Shown piece after piece: positions 44,286 through 56,200 of a stretch of 64,000 bases of DNA. The notes under the pieces are model-generated. The model was not told the DNA's origin. It saw nothing but the letters and a program-made list of their open reading frames with translations, and ran no database searches. Origin of the DNA: Branchiostoma floridae (lineage: Eukaryota; Chordata; Leptocardii; Amphioxiformes; Branchiostomatidae); contig NC_049980.1 in the NCBI RefSeq assembly GCF_000003815.2, positions 13,329,986 to 13,393,985 on the forward strand, given 5' to 3'. The first letter of the stretch is position 1, and each line of letters starts with the position of its first letter. The position numbers were made by a program, and so were the translations under genes.

Positions 44286-45121
44286 GACTGTCGGACGACT
44301 CGGACCATTACCAAGTCGGCCCAGTCAACTCGGCCCATCTGCCGGGTCAAGTCGTACCACCCCCCAGCCCCCGGTCGGCAAAAGTATCTACAAAGTATTT
44401 CGAGCAAAGGGCACCAAAATCATACTGATGATCAAAATTTGATGAAACAGTTGGGCAAACTAATTACACGTACAAGTTGAGCCATTTTTACATGTCACAT
44501 ATTATTTTCATGTCTTCGCACACATCACGTAATCAGAGGCAAACGAAGTGGCCCGCTGTTGGATTGGGATTTGGAGCGGCAAGATATGATGATGATCGTC
44601 ACATGCGGTTGGCAAAAATAAAAAGTTTAATTAACGGCGAAGACTACTCTACAAAGCGAGCTTAGTTAACGGCAAAGACCACCAAAATCATACTGATGAA
44701 CAAATGAAACGGTTGGGCAAACTATCTAAGTATTTACACGTAGTACAAGTTGAGGCATTTTTACATGTCTGTATCTGTATCTATATAGCCGGTATAAACT
44801 ATAACCGCCGTTCGGCGTAACACACCAGCGTCTGCATCTGTATCTATATAGCCGGTATAACCGCCGTTCGGCATAACACGCCAGCTTCTGTCACATATTA
44901 TTTTCGTGTCTTCGCACACATCGTCCCATACGGTCGGCAAAAATATCTACAAAGTATCTTTAGTTAACGGCAAAGACTACTCTACAAAGTGAGCTTAGTT
45001 AACGGCATGGGAATAGTCCGACCGTGGTACATGGGGATGGTCCGAGTTGACCAGGGGGTGGTCCGAGTTGACCAGATTTTCAATGGGCCGAGTTAGTAAT
45101 GGTCCGAGTCGTCCTGATTCC
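44286..45121. mobile_element. DNA transposon relic with 9-bp target duplication, only in copy 2
   Basis: GTCCAGGTT is duplicated at 44277-44285 and 45122-45130; copy 1 has it once (about 12315). The inner TIRs are GGACGACTCGGACCATTAC and its inverse (45096-45114), continuing to 'tcggccca'. The outermost 7-8 bp are less well matched. Inside, 'catactgatga' and 'acaagttgagccatttttac' segments are duplicated. No transposase. A 9-bp duplication suggests MULE-like. Confidence 0.82.
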
Positions 45122-45393
45122 GTCCAGGTTCAGGTTCGGACCTGATCCTCTGGACCTGAAACGGACATGGATCTGAATTTTCTGTACTGGTACCCACCCC
45201 TACTGTAGTCTGAAAATGGCTGAACAAAATTGATTTTGGGTAGACACAGCACAGATTTTCATTATGGCCTAAAGCAAAATACTTAGTGTGACAATCGTGT
45301 ATCTTGCACATCGCAAGGAAAGTAATTTTACTCAGTATAATGTGGTGCAAAAATTAAGGGACATGTTATGCACAAATAAACAAAGTTCCTTAC

Positions 45394-45526
45394 CCCATAT
45401 TCAAGAGATTCTTCCATTTCGAGTATCTCTGCCTGGATCTCTCTGCCTCATAGTAGCCGACAGGGGGCCCTCGGAATATCTGGCAGAGACTTTTGCTCCC
45501 ACCTCTAGGAGGATAGCTTCATCGTT
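45394..45526 (-). pseudogene. Candidate Tudor-like exon, copy 2, frameshifted
   Basis: This is the counterpart of 12576-12692. It begins NDEAILLEVGAKVSARY like copy 1, then loses the frame: it is 133 nt instead of 117, from 2 extra bases near 45475 and a 14-bp insertion ('ggatctctctgcct') that duplicates neighbouring sequence. A stop follows in the acceptor-side frame. On the 5' side the frame stays open through the 'acccag' site to an ATG (MTRKGRRGITQ), so in copy 2 this could have been a first exon. Confidence 0.4.
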
Positions 45527-45925
45527 CTGGGTTATGCCGCGCCGCCCCTTACGGGTCATCCATCCATCTATCCCTGAAGTAGATCCTAACTTTTTTGAAA
45601 TACACAAACAGTCGTTTTTCATGTTATAGTTTGGTTTAAGTCTGCCCATGTACTCATACAAAGTCAGTAAAAGTACCCAGGACCAGGAGAGGTTTCCAAC
45701 AGGCGTAAATAACCAAGATGGCGCAGCCGGCAACATGAAAATTTCTCGTGCGTCAGTTGAGTGCAATCCAAGGTAAAAAAAACTCAAAGTAAAGGTCTAC
45801 ACTCTATAGGAAATTTGATAAAACTCTTGGCAAAACTTTTGTGACTTGTAAGAACTTGTAATAACCTCCATAACATGACCGGCAACTCTTGCAAAATCTT
45901 TCATCCGCCCGGTGCTAGAGTATGG

Positions 45926-46168
45926 CTTGGGTTCGATGAAAGAGCTGGGCTGTCTACCAGGCCTGTCTACCTGGCCTGGCTATCACGTCAGGCTACTCAG
46001 ATCCCCCCATTAATAGCCCCATCATATGGCACTCAGCTGATTGACAGGCATAGTAATTGTGTGGTTTGGAGATGTCCCTAATCGGCCGGCTGACTCCCCT
46101 AGCGTAGTATTTACTCTATTTGACCAATTTCTACAATTAGACCACCAAACCACGAAGCCTGGTAGAGG
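45926..46168. other. Junction between copy 2 and the second LINE
   Basis: No gene. 'accaggcctgtctacctggcctgg' contains a small inverted repeat (around 45955-45985). The source is not recognised. Confidence 0.3.
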
Positions 46169-46983
46169 CTAGTCCAATGTAGCTCGAAGGGGGAAATGGT
46201 CGGAAGACACAAAATCATAAAGTACACACATTTCAGAAATACACTGGTGCACAGAATCAGAGCAAACACAATGGTCTAACCACGATGTAGATCTCTGCGC
46301 GTCGCTGAGGTAACTAAAGGTGTCCTCAGGAAGCATCTCTATGTCACTCATATGTAGGTTGCCATCAAGACAAAAATTATACAATAGAGGAGCAAACGTT
46401 CCGTCTGGCCGTGTATGAAGTCACCCATAATTAGTACATTAGGTATGCCAGACTCATCTATGAAGGATTCTATTTTACCAAGTTNNNNNNNNNNNNNNNN
46501 NNNNNNNNNNNNNNNNNNNNNNNNNNNNNNNNNNNNNNNNNNNNNNNNNNNNNNNNNNNNNNNNNNNNNNNNNNNNNNNNNNNNCTCCATAAAAATCTCG
46601 GTGTGATTGTGAGATTCCGTTGGCATGTACACACAGATAATCAGAAGCTCTTTGCCATCAGAATTAATTCTTAAAGCTAAAATGCGATCATCATTGAGGT
46701 CGTCGATATTGACAAATGCACCAATTGATTTCCGCCAAAGGACGGCCACGCCGCCGTAGGGTCGGCCGTGAATCAGACCTTCACTCATATCTATAGGGGA
46801 AGTACCATGGGCAAGGAAGTTTCCATCTATGTTAGATAGATATCATAAATCGTCTGGCAAAAGCCAGTGTTCTTGTAGCAAAATAACATCGGCGGTAACG
46901 CATAGGTCCTTCACAGTTTGTAAAGAGTTTTTGACAGATCGACAGTTGTATGATACAACATTCAGTTTACTTATCTGTTCCAT
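46169..46983 (-). pseudogene. LINE ORF2, endonuclease part only
   Basis: From ATG 46983 the frame reads SKLNVVSYNCRSVKN, LLQEHW, a TGA at 46843-46845, then GGVAVLWRKS, CVYMPTE, the N gap, VLIMGDF and, after a frame change near 46400, STSWLDHCVCS and SSDHFPL. These are consecutive APE-endonuclease blocks (the WLD and SDH motifs are near its end). No reverse transcriptase follows at lower coordinates. ORF1's stop and this ATG are 2 nt apart (TAA-CT-ATG), which suggests coupled translation of the two ORFs. Confidence 0.8.
46485..46584. other. Assembly gap (100 N) in the LINE endonuclease
   Basis: Exactly 100 N between two parts of the same domain. The true missing length may differ. Confidence 0.99.
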
Positions 46984-46985
46984 AG

Positions 46986-47690
46986 TTAAGAAGTGGAAGA
47001 GCGTCGCCTACTGTGAAACCGGCGCACTAGGATCCCACATGGCCAGAAAGATGGGGACAGGACTTCCGACAGAGCATTGTAGTCAACAGAGACACGGAAC
47101 GAAGAATACCCATCGTATTTTGTGGTTAGTTTAGAACAGGACACTGCGCATTTCTGCGACAAGTTATCAGTCAAGTACCTTTCAACATCCTGAGTCAGTG
47201 TGTCCAGTTCAAGGCGCGTCACAAAGATCTCCGCTGGTCTTGACTTAACCGCAGACAGACTGGACGACACCGCCGTACCCACCACAGCCCTGGACCTCTT
47301 CTTCTTTCTCTGCACCAGGCGGAAGCCCTCAGAGTCGAGGTCACTGTGGCCACCAGCTGAGGTGGACTGTGGTCGGGCTAGAGCCCTAGAGTCACTCGAG
47401 TAGCCACGACGTCGGGATGCCTGCGATGACTTTGTGGTAGGCGCCCTCTCCACCTGCCGACCAGATAAGCCCGCGAGTAGGGACTTAGGGATAGTGTCCG
47501 ACGGGCAGGTGTCCGATACGGCATCGGCGTAGGATTCCTTCGGCCAGGCGAGAGTCGACGCTGCCGGCGGAGCAGAAGTCGACACTACCGGCGGAGCAGA
47601 AGTCGACGGTGCCGGCGGAGCAGAACTGGACGGTACCGGCGGAGCAGAACTGGACGGTGCCGGCGGAGCAGAACTTGGCCTGTTTTTCAA
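46986..47690 (-). CDS. LINE ORF1 (Pro/Ser/Ala repeats, basic region, nucleic-acid-binding-like end)
   Basis: The N-terminal part is a short repeat of SSAPPAP-type units, coded by 'gccggcggagcagaa' minisatellite. It is followed by QRKKKRSR and a C-terminal part starting EIFVTRLELDTLTQDVERYL, a pattern seen in ORF1 proteins of several non-LTR elements. The frame is open upstream (KEIWELKNRP...) to a TAG, and the other frame (47485-47868) is also open. The true start may therefore be upstream with a frameshift. It ends 2 nt before the ORF2 ATG. Confidence 0.65.
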   Translation of the reverse strand: MKNRPSSAPPAPSSSAPPVPSSSAPPAPSTSAPPVVSTSAPPAASTLAWPKESYADAVSDTCPSDTIPKSLLAGLSGRQVERAPTTKSSQASRRRGYSSDSRALARPQSTSAGGHSDLDSEGFRLVQRKKKRSRAVVGTAVSSSLSAVKSRPAEIFVTRLELDTLTQDVERYLTDNLSQKCAVSCSKLTTKYDGYSSFRVSVDYNALSEVLSPSFWPCGILVRRFHSRRRSSTS

Positions 47691-47835
47691 TTCCCAGATC
47701 TCTTTCCTGAGTAGAGGCTAGGTCTATGCCCGACGCTGAGACCCGGGTTCCCCAGATGGCCTCCCGTGGGGTAGAGCGATTAGCAAGCCTTTTGCCTGTC
47801 CTAGAGTTAATCGAGCGTGTAATGTGAGAAAACAC

Positions 47836-49950
47836 AGCGGTCAGAAGAAGGCGGGGCGGATTTTCCACACTATTGTCCTAATTAAAAAATTCATACATAA
47901 CAAACTAAACATACAACTTTGAAAAAACTCCTTCTGTTTATATCGGACTGTCTCCGCTACTTATTACTTGTCTTAAATTCAACAGACATCAAGACGTGTT
48001 GACGTCAGAGTGCCATAAAGTTGACATGTGCGGTCAGAAGGAAGTCAGGGCGGGTTTTCCACTATATTGTTGTAATAAAAAAATCATAGACAATAAACTA
48101 AACATACAACTTCAACCAAACTCTTTCTGTTCACATTGGAGTGCCTCCGCTACGTATTACTAGTCTCAAATTTAACAGACATCAAGACGTGATGACGTCA
48201 GAGTGCCATAAAGTTGGCATATGCGGTCAGAAGGGAGGCGGGGCGGATTTTCCAGCCTAATGTCCTAGACTAATTAAAGGATTCATAGATAATAAACTAA
48301 ACATACAACTTCGACCGAACTCTTTCTGTTTATACCGGAGCGCCTCCGCTACGTATTACTAGTCTCAATTTGAACAGACATCAAGGCCTGATTACGGCAG
48401 AGTGCGATAAAGTTGACATATGCGGTCAAAAGAAAGTCAGGGCGGGATTTCCACTCTATTGTCGTAATGAAAAAAATCATAGACAATAAACTAAACATAC
48501 AACTTCAACCAAACTCTTTCTGTTCACATTGGAGTGCCTCCGCTACATATTACTAGTCTCAAATTTAACAGACATCAAGACTTGTTGACGTCAGAGTGCC
48601 ATAAAGTTGCACGGGTTTCCACTCTATTGTCCTAATTAAAAGATTGATACACAATAGACTAAACATACAACTTCAACCAAACTATTTTGTATTAATCTTT
48701 TAATTAGGACAATAGAGTGGAAAACCCGCCCTGACTTCCTTCTGACCGCACATGTTAACTTTATGGCACTCTGGCGTCATCACGCCATGATGTCTGTTAA
48801 ATTTGAGACTAGTAATATGTAGCGGAGACACTCCGGTGTAAACAGACGGAGTTTGGTTGAAGTTGTATGTTTAGTTTATTGTCTTTGAATTTTTTAATTA
48901 GGTCAATAGTGTGGAAAATCCGCCCCGACTTCCTTCTGACCGCAAAGGGCAACTTTATGGCACTCTGACGTCAACATGTCTTGATGTCTGTTAAATTTGA
49001 GACTAGTAATATGTAGCGGAGACACTCCGGTGTAAACAGACGGAGTTTGGTTGAAGTTGTATGTTTAGTTTATTGTCTTTGAATTTTTTAATTAGGTCAA
49101 TAGTGTGGAAAATCCGCCCCGACTTCCTTCTGACCGCAAAGGGCAACTTTATGGCACTCTGACGTCAACATGTCTTGATGTCTGTTAAATTTGAGACTAG
49201 TAATATGTAGCGGAGACACTCCGGTGTAAACAGACGGAGTCACTTGGAGTACGTAGCGTAAACACTCCTGTGTAATTAAAAAGAGTTTGGTCGAAGTTGT
49301 ATGTTTAGTTTATTGTCTATGAATTTTTGGATTAGGTCAAAACAATGGAAAACCCGCCATGACTTCCTTCTGAGGGCATATGTCAACTTTATGGTACCCT
49401 GAGGTCATTACGCATTGATGTCTGTTAAATTTGTCACTTGGAGTATATAGCGTAGACACACTTGTGTAATTGAAAAGAGTTTGGTCGAAGTTGTATGTTT
49501 AGTTTATTGTCTATGACTTTTTGGATTAGGTCAAAACAGTGAAAACCCGCACTGACTTCCTTCTGAGCGCATATGTCAACTTTATGGTACCCTGACGTCA
49601 TTACGCATTGATGTCTGTTAAATTTGTCACTTTGAGTTCGTAGCATAGATACACCGGTATTAATGTAAAGAGTTTGGTCGAAGTTGTATGTTTACTTTTT
49701 TTGTCGATGAAGCTTTTAATTTGATTGAAATGGTTGAAAACCAGCCTTCGCTGCCATAAGACCGTATATGTCAAGTTTATGGTAGTACCCTGACGTTATC
49801 ACGCCTTGCTGTCTGTTAAATTTGTCACTTGAAGTACGATGCGTAGACATATCAGTACAATTGAAACGAGTTTGGACAAACTTGTATGTTTAGTTTATTG
49901 TCAATGAAGCTGTTAGTTCGGTAAAAATGTAGGATTTTCCAAGACAGCAA
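47836..49950. repeat. Head-to-head array of ~194-bp repeats with CRE motifs
   Basis: 'aaactaaacatacaactt' recurs at 47902, 48095, 48294, 48488 and 48656 (spacing 193, 199, 194, 168). Its inverse recurs at 48860, 49054, 49294, 49488, 49681 and about 49878. The orientation flips at about 48690, where 'cctaattaaaagatt' and its inverse form a stem. Perfect TGACGTCA occurs at 48000, 48193, 48586, 48966, 49160 and 49593, and decayed versions in other units. The left arm runs directly into the 5' leader of the LINE ORF1. Confidence 0.93.
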
Positions 49951-52560
49951 GTAAGGACACACACTCCGGTAGGTGTCGCTGTTAGAGATTTATATCACTT
50001 ATTTATCACCTATTTATATCACATATAATTTTGTTGTTTCTTGCTAACCCAGGAGTCCCGACTTTGCCATAACAGTAAGTACTGTATGTGGTAATCCACG
50101 AAATGACGCCTTTCAGAGGGCGCCAGCTAGCCACAAGTGTGTTACAGTTTGATAGGACACAGATGTGATTGCAACAATACTGTACTTTCCGTCCTACACG
50201 CACAATGGTACAGTCTGGCCCCCTCTCCCCGTCCCCCTCTCCCCGGCCTGTCGTCCCCATATGGCTGGCACCGGGAGCGCTCCTTACCCAGATGTTTCAT
50301 TGAGATCATCCAGGAGAATCATGTACATCTTTTCGGTAGGTAAAGCAAGTAAATGTTATTGATAACATCCTCTGTAGTCTGTAGACAACAAATCTACAAA
50401 GAAAACAAGATAAACAAAATAAAATGAATAAGATGAACATTTCTTTGACAAAGAAAACTAAAGTTAATATTGCCAGAGCACAACTTTGTTCGTGTCTGTA
50501 TTAAACATGCTGCGCATGCAAGCTGTTTGATGCAGTGACTGCCAAGAAAAAACGGTTTTGAAAATGTCCTTGAAGTTGTGTATACGTATATAAATGGAAT
50601 AAAATATAGAAACTTACTGTATCAAAGAAAAGAAAAAATACAGTAAAAGATAACGAGGTAGTCCTTGATACTTACATAGCGCGTTATGTGGCCTAAACGC
50701 GGTCTGCCCAAATACCGGTAATTAAACAAAGGAAAGCACAGGAGAACACATGAAGGAGGGTAAAATCTACCGAAATGCAGCGTGTTTTGATGAATAGATA
50801 TTGCAGGTGGTGACTATCAGTGACAAAGTAAAGTTTACGACATATTTTCCCGGATCCCATATTCAGTATATATTAAGTTAAGGTGGGTAACACAGCTGGT
50901 GTCATCAATAAATTTTACATGTTGTGTCCTTAACTCAAATGACAACACTAGCGGTACAACGCTATGACGGAAATCAGCGTTGTATTGTCGCCTTGCTGAT
51001 ACAGAAGCGCCGCCATGTGGACAAAGGTATTATTACCATTATTCCAGACGGAAATATTTTGCTTTCTTATCTGGGATTGGTCAAATCCATCACGTGTTAA
51101 CAATTCCCATTGGTAGAAATGGTAGGGAACTAACCAATGGTAGCTTATCAATTCAACATTTACGGTACATTTTACCCTGTCTATCAAATTTACCTGTCTG
51201 CCATTTATTAGCTTTGTCCAATCATATTAATGACAGTGTCCACGTTGACCAATAAACTATAAGTTTTCTCTTCATATTTAAACGAAAGGTCTGCATTTTG
51301 TTTTCTGATCACTAGGGGTCGCTGTGAGACCGTAAGCAAGTCAGCCTAAACGTGTCATGAAAAGGGCTTCTGTGAGAGCGTAATGCTGTATATTAGGTCT
51401 ATTATGTATAGTATACAAGCAACTACGCCCTTACAGGGTCGCCACGAATAGTAACATGGCTAGTAACAAGGACAGCCGCATTGACTGTTGCAGGGCTTTT
51501 AATTTCTTGCTTAGTACGGTTGCCACGCAACTACATACACGCAACTTCATCGTTTACACAGGGAGCTTCCTTGGTCTACATAAAGCAAATATAGCTGTCC
51601 GTGGTGCTGAACACCATCCACACATACGTGGTAAACAAACTGATCCTCGGCGCTGAACACCATACACCCCAAAAAGAGCATACCTGCCCTTGGTACTAAA
51701 CACCCATAGAAGTAAACGCACCTGTCCCTGCACAGGGTATACACACAGGGTCTTTCTCCATCCATATACAATATACAAAAATCCCTGGGGGTTAAAGTAT
51801 TGAGAAAAGTGATTCTTCGTGTGCCTTTACACTTTTCAGTTTTTGTTGGATGTTTCCGATGATTGCAGTGTCTTTATGGGTAACGTTATAACAACATACC
51901 GTGTCAGGTCAGCCTGGCCAGACTTGGACTGGTTGTTAACAGTTTCAACTTTTTGTTTTACAAATCTAGCTTTGCATAAAGTTCAGTTCAGTTCATCCCC
52001 GTCAGGCGACACTTTAAAATAAATGACATACAGCGGCTCACTGTATCTTCGTAAATAAACGGAATATGTAAGTTTAAGTTGACAATGGCAGTCCTAGTCA
52101 AAAGTTGTGACCATTGATATTCTTGTTTTAATTTTGGTGTAAACTAGCCCAAATCCGATTATTATTTTTCTATGATCATAGAGCGGTTCTGGGTTTACAA
52201 TGTGACTCAAACATTCTGATACATTTCCTGTTTGGTGCCTTCGTTTAATGCCAATATCCTGTGAACTTCGGACTGTAGGTGCTGCTCATGCTCTCGTGCA
52301 TCATTGTGCCACCTGCGTTTGAGTCATTCATGGCGACTTGAGATTACGTCATCTCTTATTTTTAGATTTTGTTTGACGATACCAAATATTACAACAGGGA
52401 GGTCTGTGTTACATGTAATTTAGTATTTTGACCATATTTTGTTACACGATAAGTAAACATGTTTAAAAGTCTATAAATACATACATAAAAGTTATGTGAA
52501 TGCTATATATGTGATTATATGTTTGAATGACTTGGTATAAAACGTTCAGCTATAATCGAC
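49951..52560. other. No gene recognised
   Basis: Only short ORFs without domains. Weak ~45-50 bp diverged repeats ('gctgaacaccat') lie at 51600-51700. This is probably the upstream intergenic region of syntenin. Confidence 0.4.
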
Positions 52561-52710
52561 CCCCTGCAATTAATGAAGGATGGTGCCACACCCTCTCGTC
52601 ACATGACGTACCTTGTGACCGATGACGTCACGAGTCGCCTGTGGAGCTCAAATATCAGCTGAACCCGAGAAGGAAGGAAGCCAAATTTTATTTTCTTGAC
52701 GTTTTGGGTT
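52560..52710 (+). promoter_or_regulatory. Putative syntenin promoter and noncoding exon 1
   Basis: A perfect CRE, TGACGTCA, lies at 52623-52630, with 'catgacgta' 20 bp upstream. A good donor (gggtt|gtaagtata) at 52711 would end a noncoding first exon that joins the acceptor at 53251. The transcription start is not visible. The 12-copy (gt)n tract at 53195-53213 and a 13-bp hairpin at 53105-53133 lie in intron 1. Confidence 0.5.
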
Positions 52711-53278
52711 GTAAGTATACTTTCTTTTTTCCTTTTAAGCTTTTCTGTTGGTTGTAGGTTTCTTATTGAACAAGAAACAAGTGGTGTTATGATGGACGAG
52801 GCTTCAATTTAATAAAAAAAAGTGCATGACGCAGCAGAACATATTTTCTTCCTTCAAAAAGATCAGAAAATTCTTGAGACTGAAATCCCAATAGGCAAAT
52901 AACCCATGGTAGTTAGACCTTTAGTAGGGAAGAGTCAATGAATACATAGGAAGCTTGAACTTAAACTCTTGGAATCATGTTTATCATTGTCGTCAGAAAG
53001 CTGTATTCTAAAGTGAATATTAAAGTGCTAGTTCGAAGGGAGGATGGGCAAAGTTGTACTGAGGGGGAGTTTAATACGAGACGACTAACGTTACACCTGT
53101 CAGGCCAAGGAGCTTTTATTAAAAGCTCCTTGGTCAGACCAAACTGCAAGAAAGAACATGTGATTTTGTTTTTCTGAGTAACAAGCAAAAGGTCTGTGTG
53201 TGTGTGTGTGGACGACTTTTAACCTTCACCAAAATTTTTGGTTTTATTCAGGAAGTAGAAGAAACACAGAAGTTCAAG

Positions 53279-56200
53279 ATGTCCCTGTACCCATCACTAG
53301 AGGATATGAAGGTGGATCAGATGGCCAAGGTAACTTATTATCGAACTTGTCAAATAGATATTTAGTACGGATTTGCATGTACGGCAACTAAAAGGAGTTA
53401 AGTATAACATGGAGAATATTGTCACAGTTGCAATATGGTGTACAGTTCTGGTAATATGAGAACAGAAAATGGCAATGCTGAAGATAATGATGTTCCTACC
53501 TACCGGTATTACATTTATTCCAATGCCAATTGATCATATTATTTCTGTTATGTTCTGCTGTTATAATATTGTGGTATGCTTGGGTTCGCTCCCCAGGATT
53601 CTTTAAAAACAGTCAACAGGTGACAGGGCATTTCCTCGATAAATGAATAAATGAAACGAAATTCCATAACTATTGGTATGTTTTCATATTCTCCTAATCT
53701 ACTGTACTGAGAGGTGATGCCAGGTATATGTTTATCATGTGTGCTTGTCTGTCTAGGCACAGGTGTACCAGGAAGGTCAACAGGCCGCTGCCATCCAGGC
53801 CCCCCCACAGTACCCTACCCAGCCTCAGGCCTACCCTACACAGGCACCAGCCTACCCTACACAGGCACCAGCCTACCCTACACAGCCACAGGCAGCGGGG
53901 GCCATGCCAGTCGCTCAATGTAAGTACTATAAGGTTCCAACTACGCATGTGCAGCAAGATGCATTGTGGATGATCGTGAAGGCTCCTAATATATTATTAA
54001 CAGTTATTGTCATGTTCAGATATGATATGTTTATGTTGGCGTATTACTCTCAGTGAATCTCGCTCCATGTGTACAGTTGGACCCTTGAATAGACTTATTG
54101 TCTCCATGTCATTGTTAGTCTGTCTTGTGCATACAGTTTCTTTGTTGTAAAGTTCATAGAAATATGTGCCTGCAATGCTAGTATGGTTATACTGGTCATG
54201 AAGGTTCAATCTCCTTGGAAAAAAAAAATTGTACTTGCTTATGTAGAAAATATCTATACTGTTCAAAAAGGTCTTTCTAACATGTGTACAATGTATTTGT
54301 CTATGCAGTCAGCCTGTACCCCTCCCTGGATGACTACATGGGGCTGAGTCTGACCCCAGAAGAGGTGAGAGCCAACATGCCACAGGTCCTGGAGCCTCCA
54401 CCTTCGGTAAGTTTTCCTACAATTTCTTGTATCATTTCTTTCTTTTTGTCTTATCTTGAACTTTGTTTGTCTTCACTGTTAATTGGCTAGGGAGGTGCAG
54501 GCCCTTTGAGTTTCATGTATTTGATGACAAGTCCTCCTGCTGTGCCCGGAGGTGTACATGTGTGTCTTGTCAGTGTGTATGTCTCACTATAGTATGAAAG
54601 TGCCACCATCCAGTATTTTTATCATACACTAGCTATGTTACTGTCATAAACCAAAGGCCACTTGTACCTATCCTTCATCATGTTATTGGGACAATACTAG
54701 TAGTATACATGTATGAATTTAGTTGACAATGTGATTGAACCCGAGATGTGGTGTTGGCTGAGAATACAATGAAAAGCTCAAAATGAATATTGCAAATCTT
54801 TAAAATTAGCAGGGGTTCTTGCAGTGACCTACTGGACCAATTTAAATCTATGCTACTTCTAAGATATGTCTCCCTTGTATGAGTACTACTAGTTGTGAAA
54901 CTTGTTGTGTTTTCCTTCTTGCCATGCAGCAGGCTGTTGTTGCTCGCCCCGCGGGTACCGTGGTGACAGCGCCCATCACTGGGAACAGCGTGCAGGGAGT
55001 CGTGGGACTCCAGCGTGCCGAGATCAAGCAGGGGGTGAGACAGCTGATGTGCTGTAAGGACGGCAACGGCAAGATCGGACTCAGAGTCAGGCATGTCAAC
55101 AAGGTGGGTAAAGTACACAGGAATGCTTGAGTGAAAATTTTAGACATGAAAAATAATGTGTCAATAATCATTGCAACAGTTTCTCAATCATTGCTTGAAG
55201 CACTGGATATTGTGCACAATAATTATGCATTTTATGCACCCCAAATTTGGAGCTGTTTACCTGATTCTTGACTTTAGATACAATAAGCCAAAGTAAGATA
55301 TTTGTGTTGGGTTATGTACATGTACATACTCAAGTATACAGCATCAGAAAATGAGAACTATTTTTGCATGGGGCATCTATACTTCTAGGTCAGATGCACC
55401 AGTGTAATCAATACCAAATTTAATTGCACTTGTACACGTGTGCACAGCTCTGCTTGTGTACAAGTTTCAGAACTTATGCATATTATGAGTACAGTGGAGC
55501 TTCCGTGTTTTACAGCAAATCACGAAGGCCGCCATGCAGGGTTTTGCGTGATCACACGCAGGGTTTTGATATGATATGATTGTATAATATAATTGTATAA
55601 CAGTTTGATATGATATAATTGTATAACAGTTTTATCCAGTTTCTCATTAGAAGGCCTATCATGTTCACAACATTAAACAGTCCATGCAATAAATGGTTTC
55701 AACTTATTTCCAAAATATAACTCTTAAAACTATATTGTATTTTCCAGGGTGTGTTTGTGGCTTTCGTGCACAAGGACTCCCCAGCAGCGCTGGCAGGCCT
55801 CCGCTTTGGTGATCAGATCCTGCAGATTAACGAGGAGGTGGTCGCTGGCTGGGACATGGAGAAGACAATGAAGTACCTGAAGAAGTGCCCACCTGACAGG
55901 ATCATCTTCGCTGTCAGGGACAGGTGAGCTCTCCACATAGTACAGATGTAGTTAGGGTTGTCGACATAGAATCTCATGTGGGCCCTTGAGAAAGGCACTC
56001 TACATTTGTTTCCTTACTCAACTAAAAATGCTTAGTACAACTCTTTTGTTAGATTAGGGATGTCCTATCAGATGCAAGTAAAGCCAGGGGTCTTGTGTGT
56101 GCGGAGAGCCTCACCTACAGCATGTAAAAGAACCCACAATGCTTACCAGAAAGAGTAGTGAGTGTATCAAATAAGTCTGTTTAGATATCGTTTAAGAATC

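Larger units (their letters stand above)
36223..45925 (+). repeat. Duplicated locus, copy 2 (partner at 2405-24450)
   Basis: It aligns to copy 1 in order and orientation. Extra material here is 36774-37674, the LINE 39509-43470 and the element 44286-45121. The left boundary (about 36225) abuts a zinc-knuckle fragment. The right boundary (about 45925, 'gtgctagagtatggct') matches copy 1 near 24450, inside its LINE relic. The junctions replacing copy-1 blocks show short homologies, for example 'caaggYaaa' at 38751-38762. Confidence 0.9.

Noticed and set aside
44477..44665. 62-aa ORF inside the 9-bp-duplication element
   Set aside because: No similarity to any transposase motif; overlaps internal direct repeats.
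53105..53133. 13-bp perfect hairpin as a terminator or miRNA
   Set aside because: Too short for a miRNA precursor and intronic. No evidence of function.
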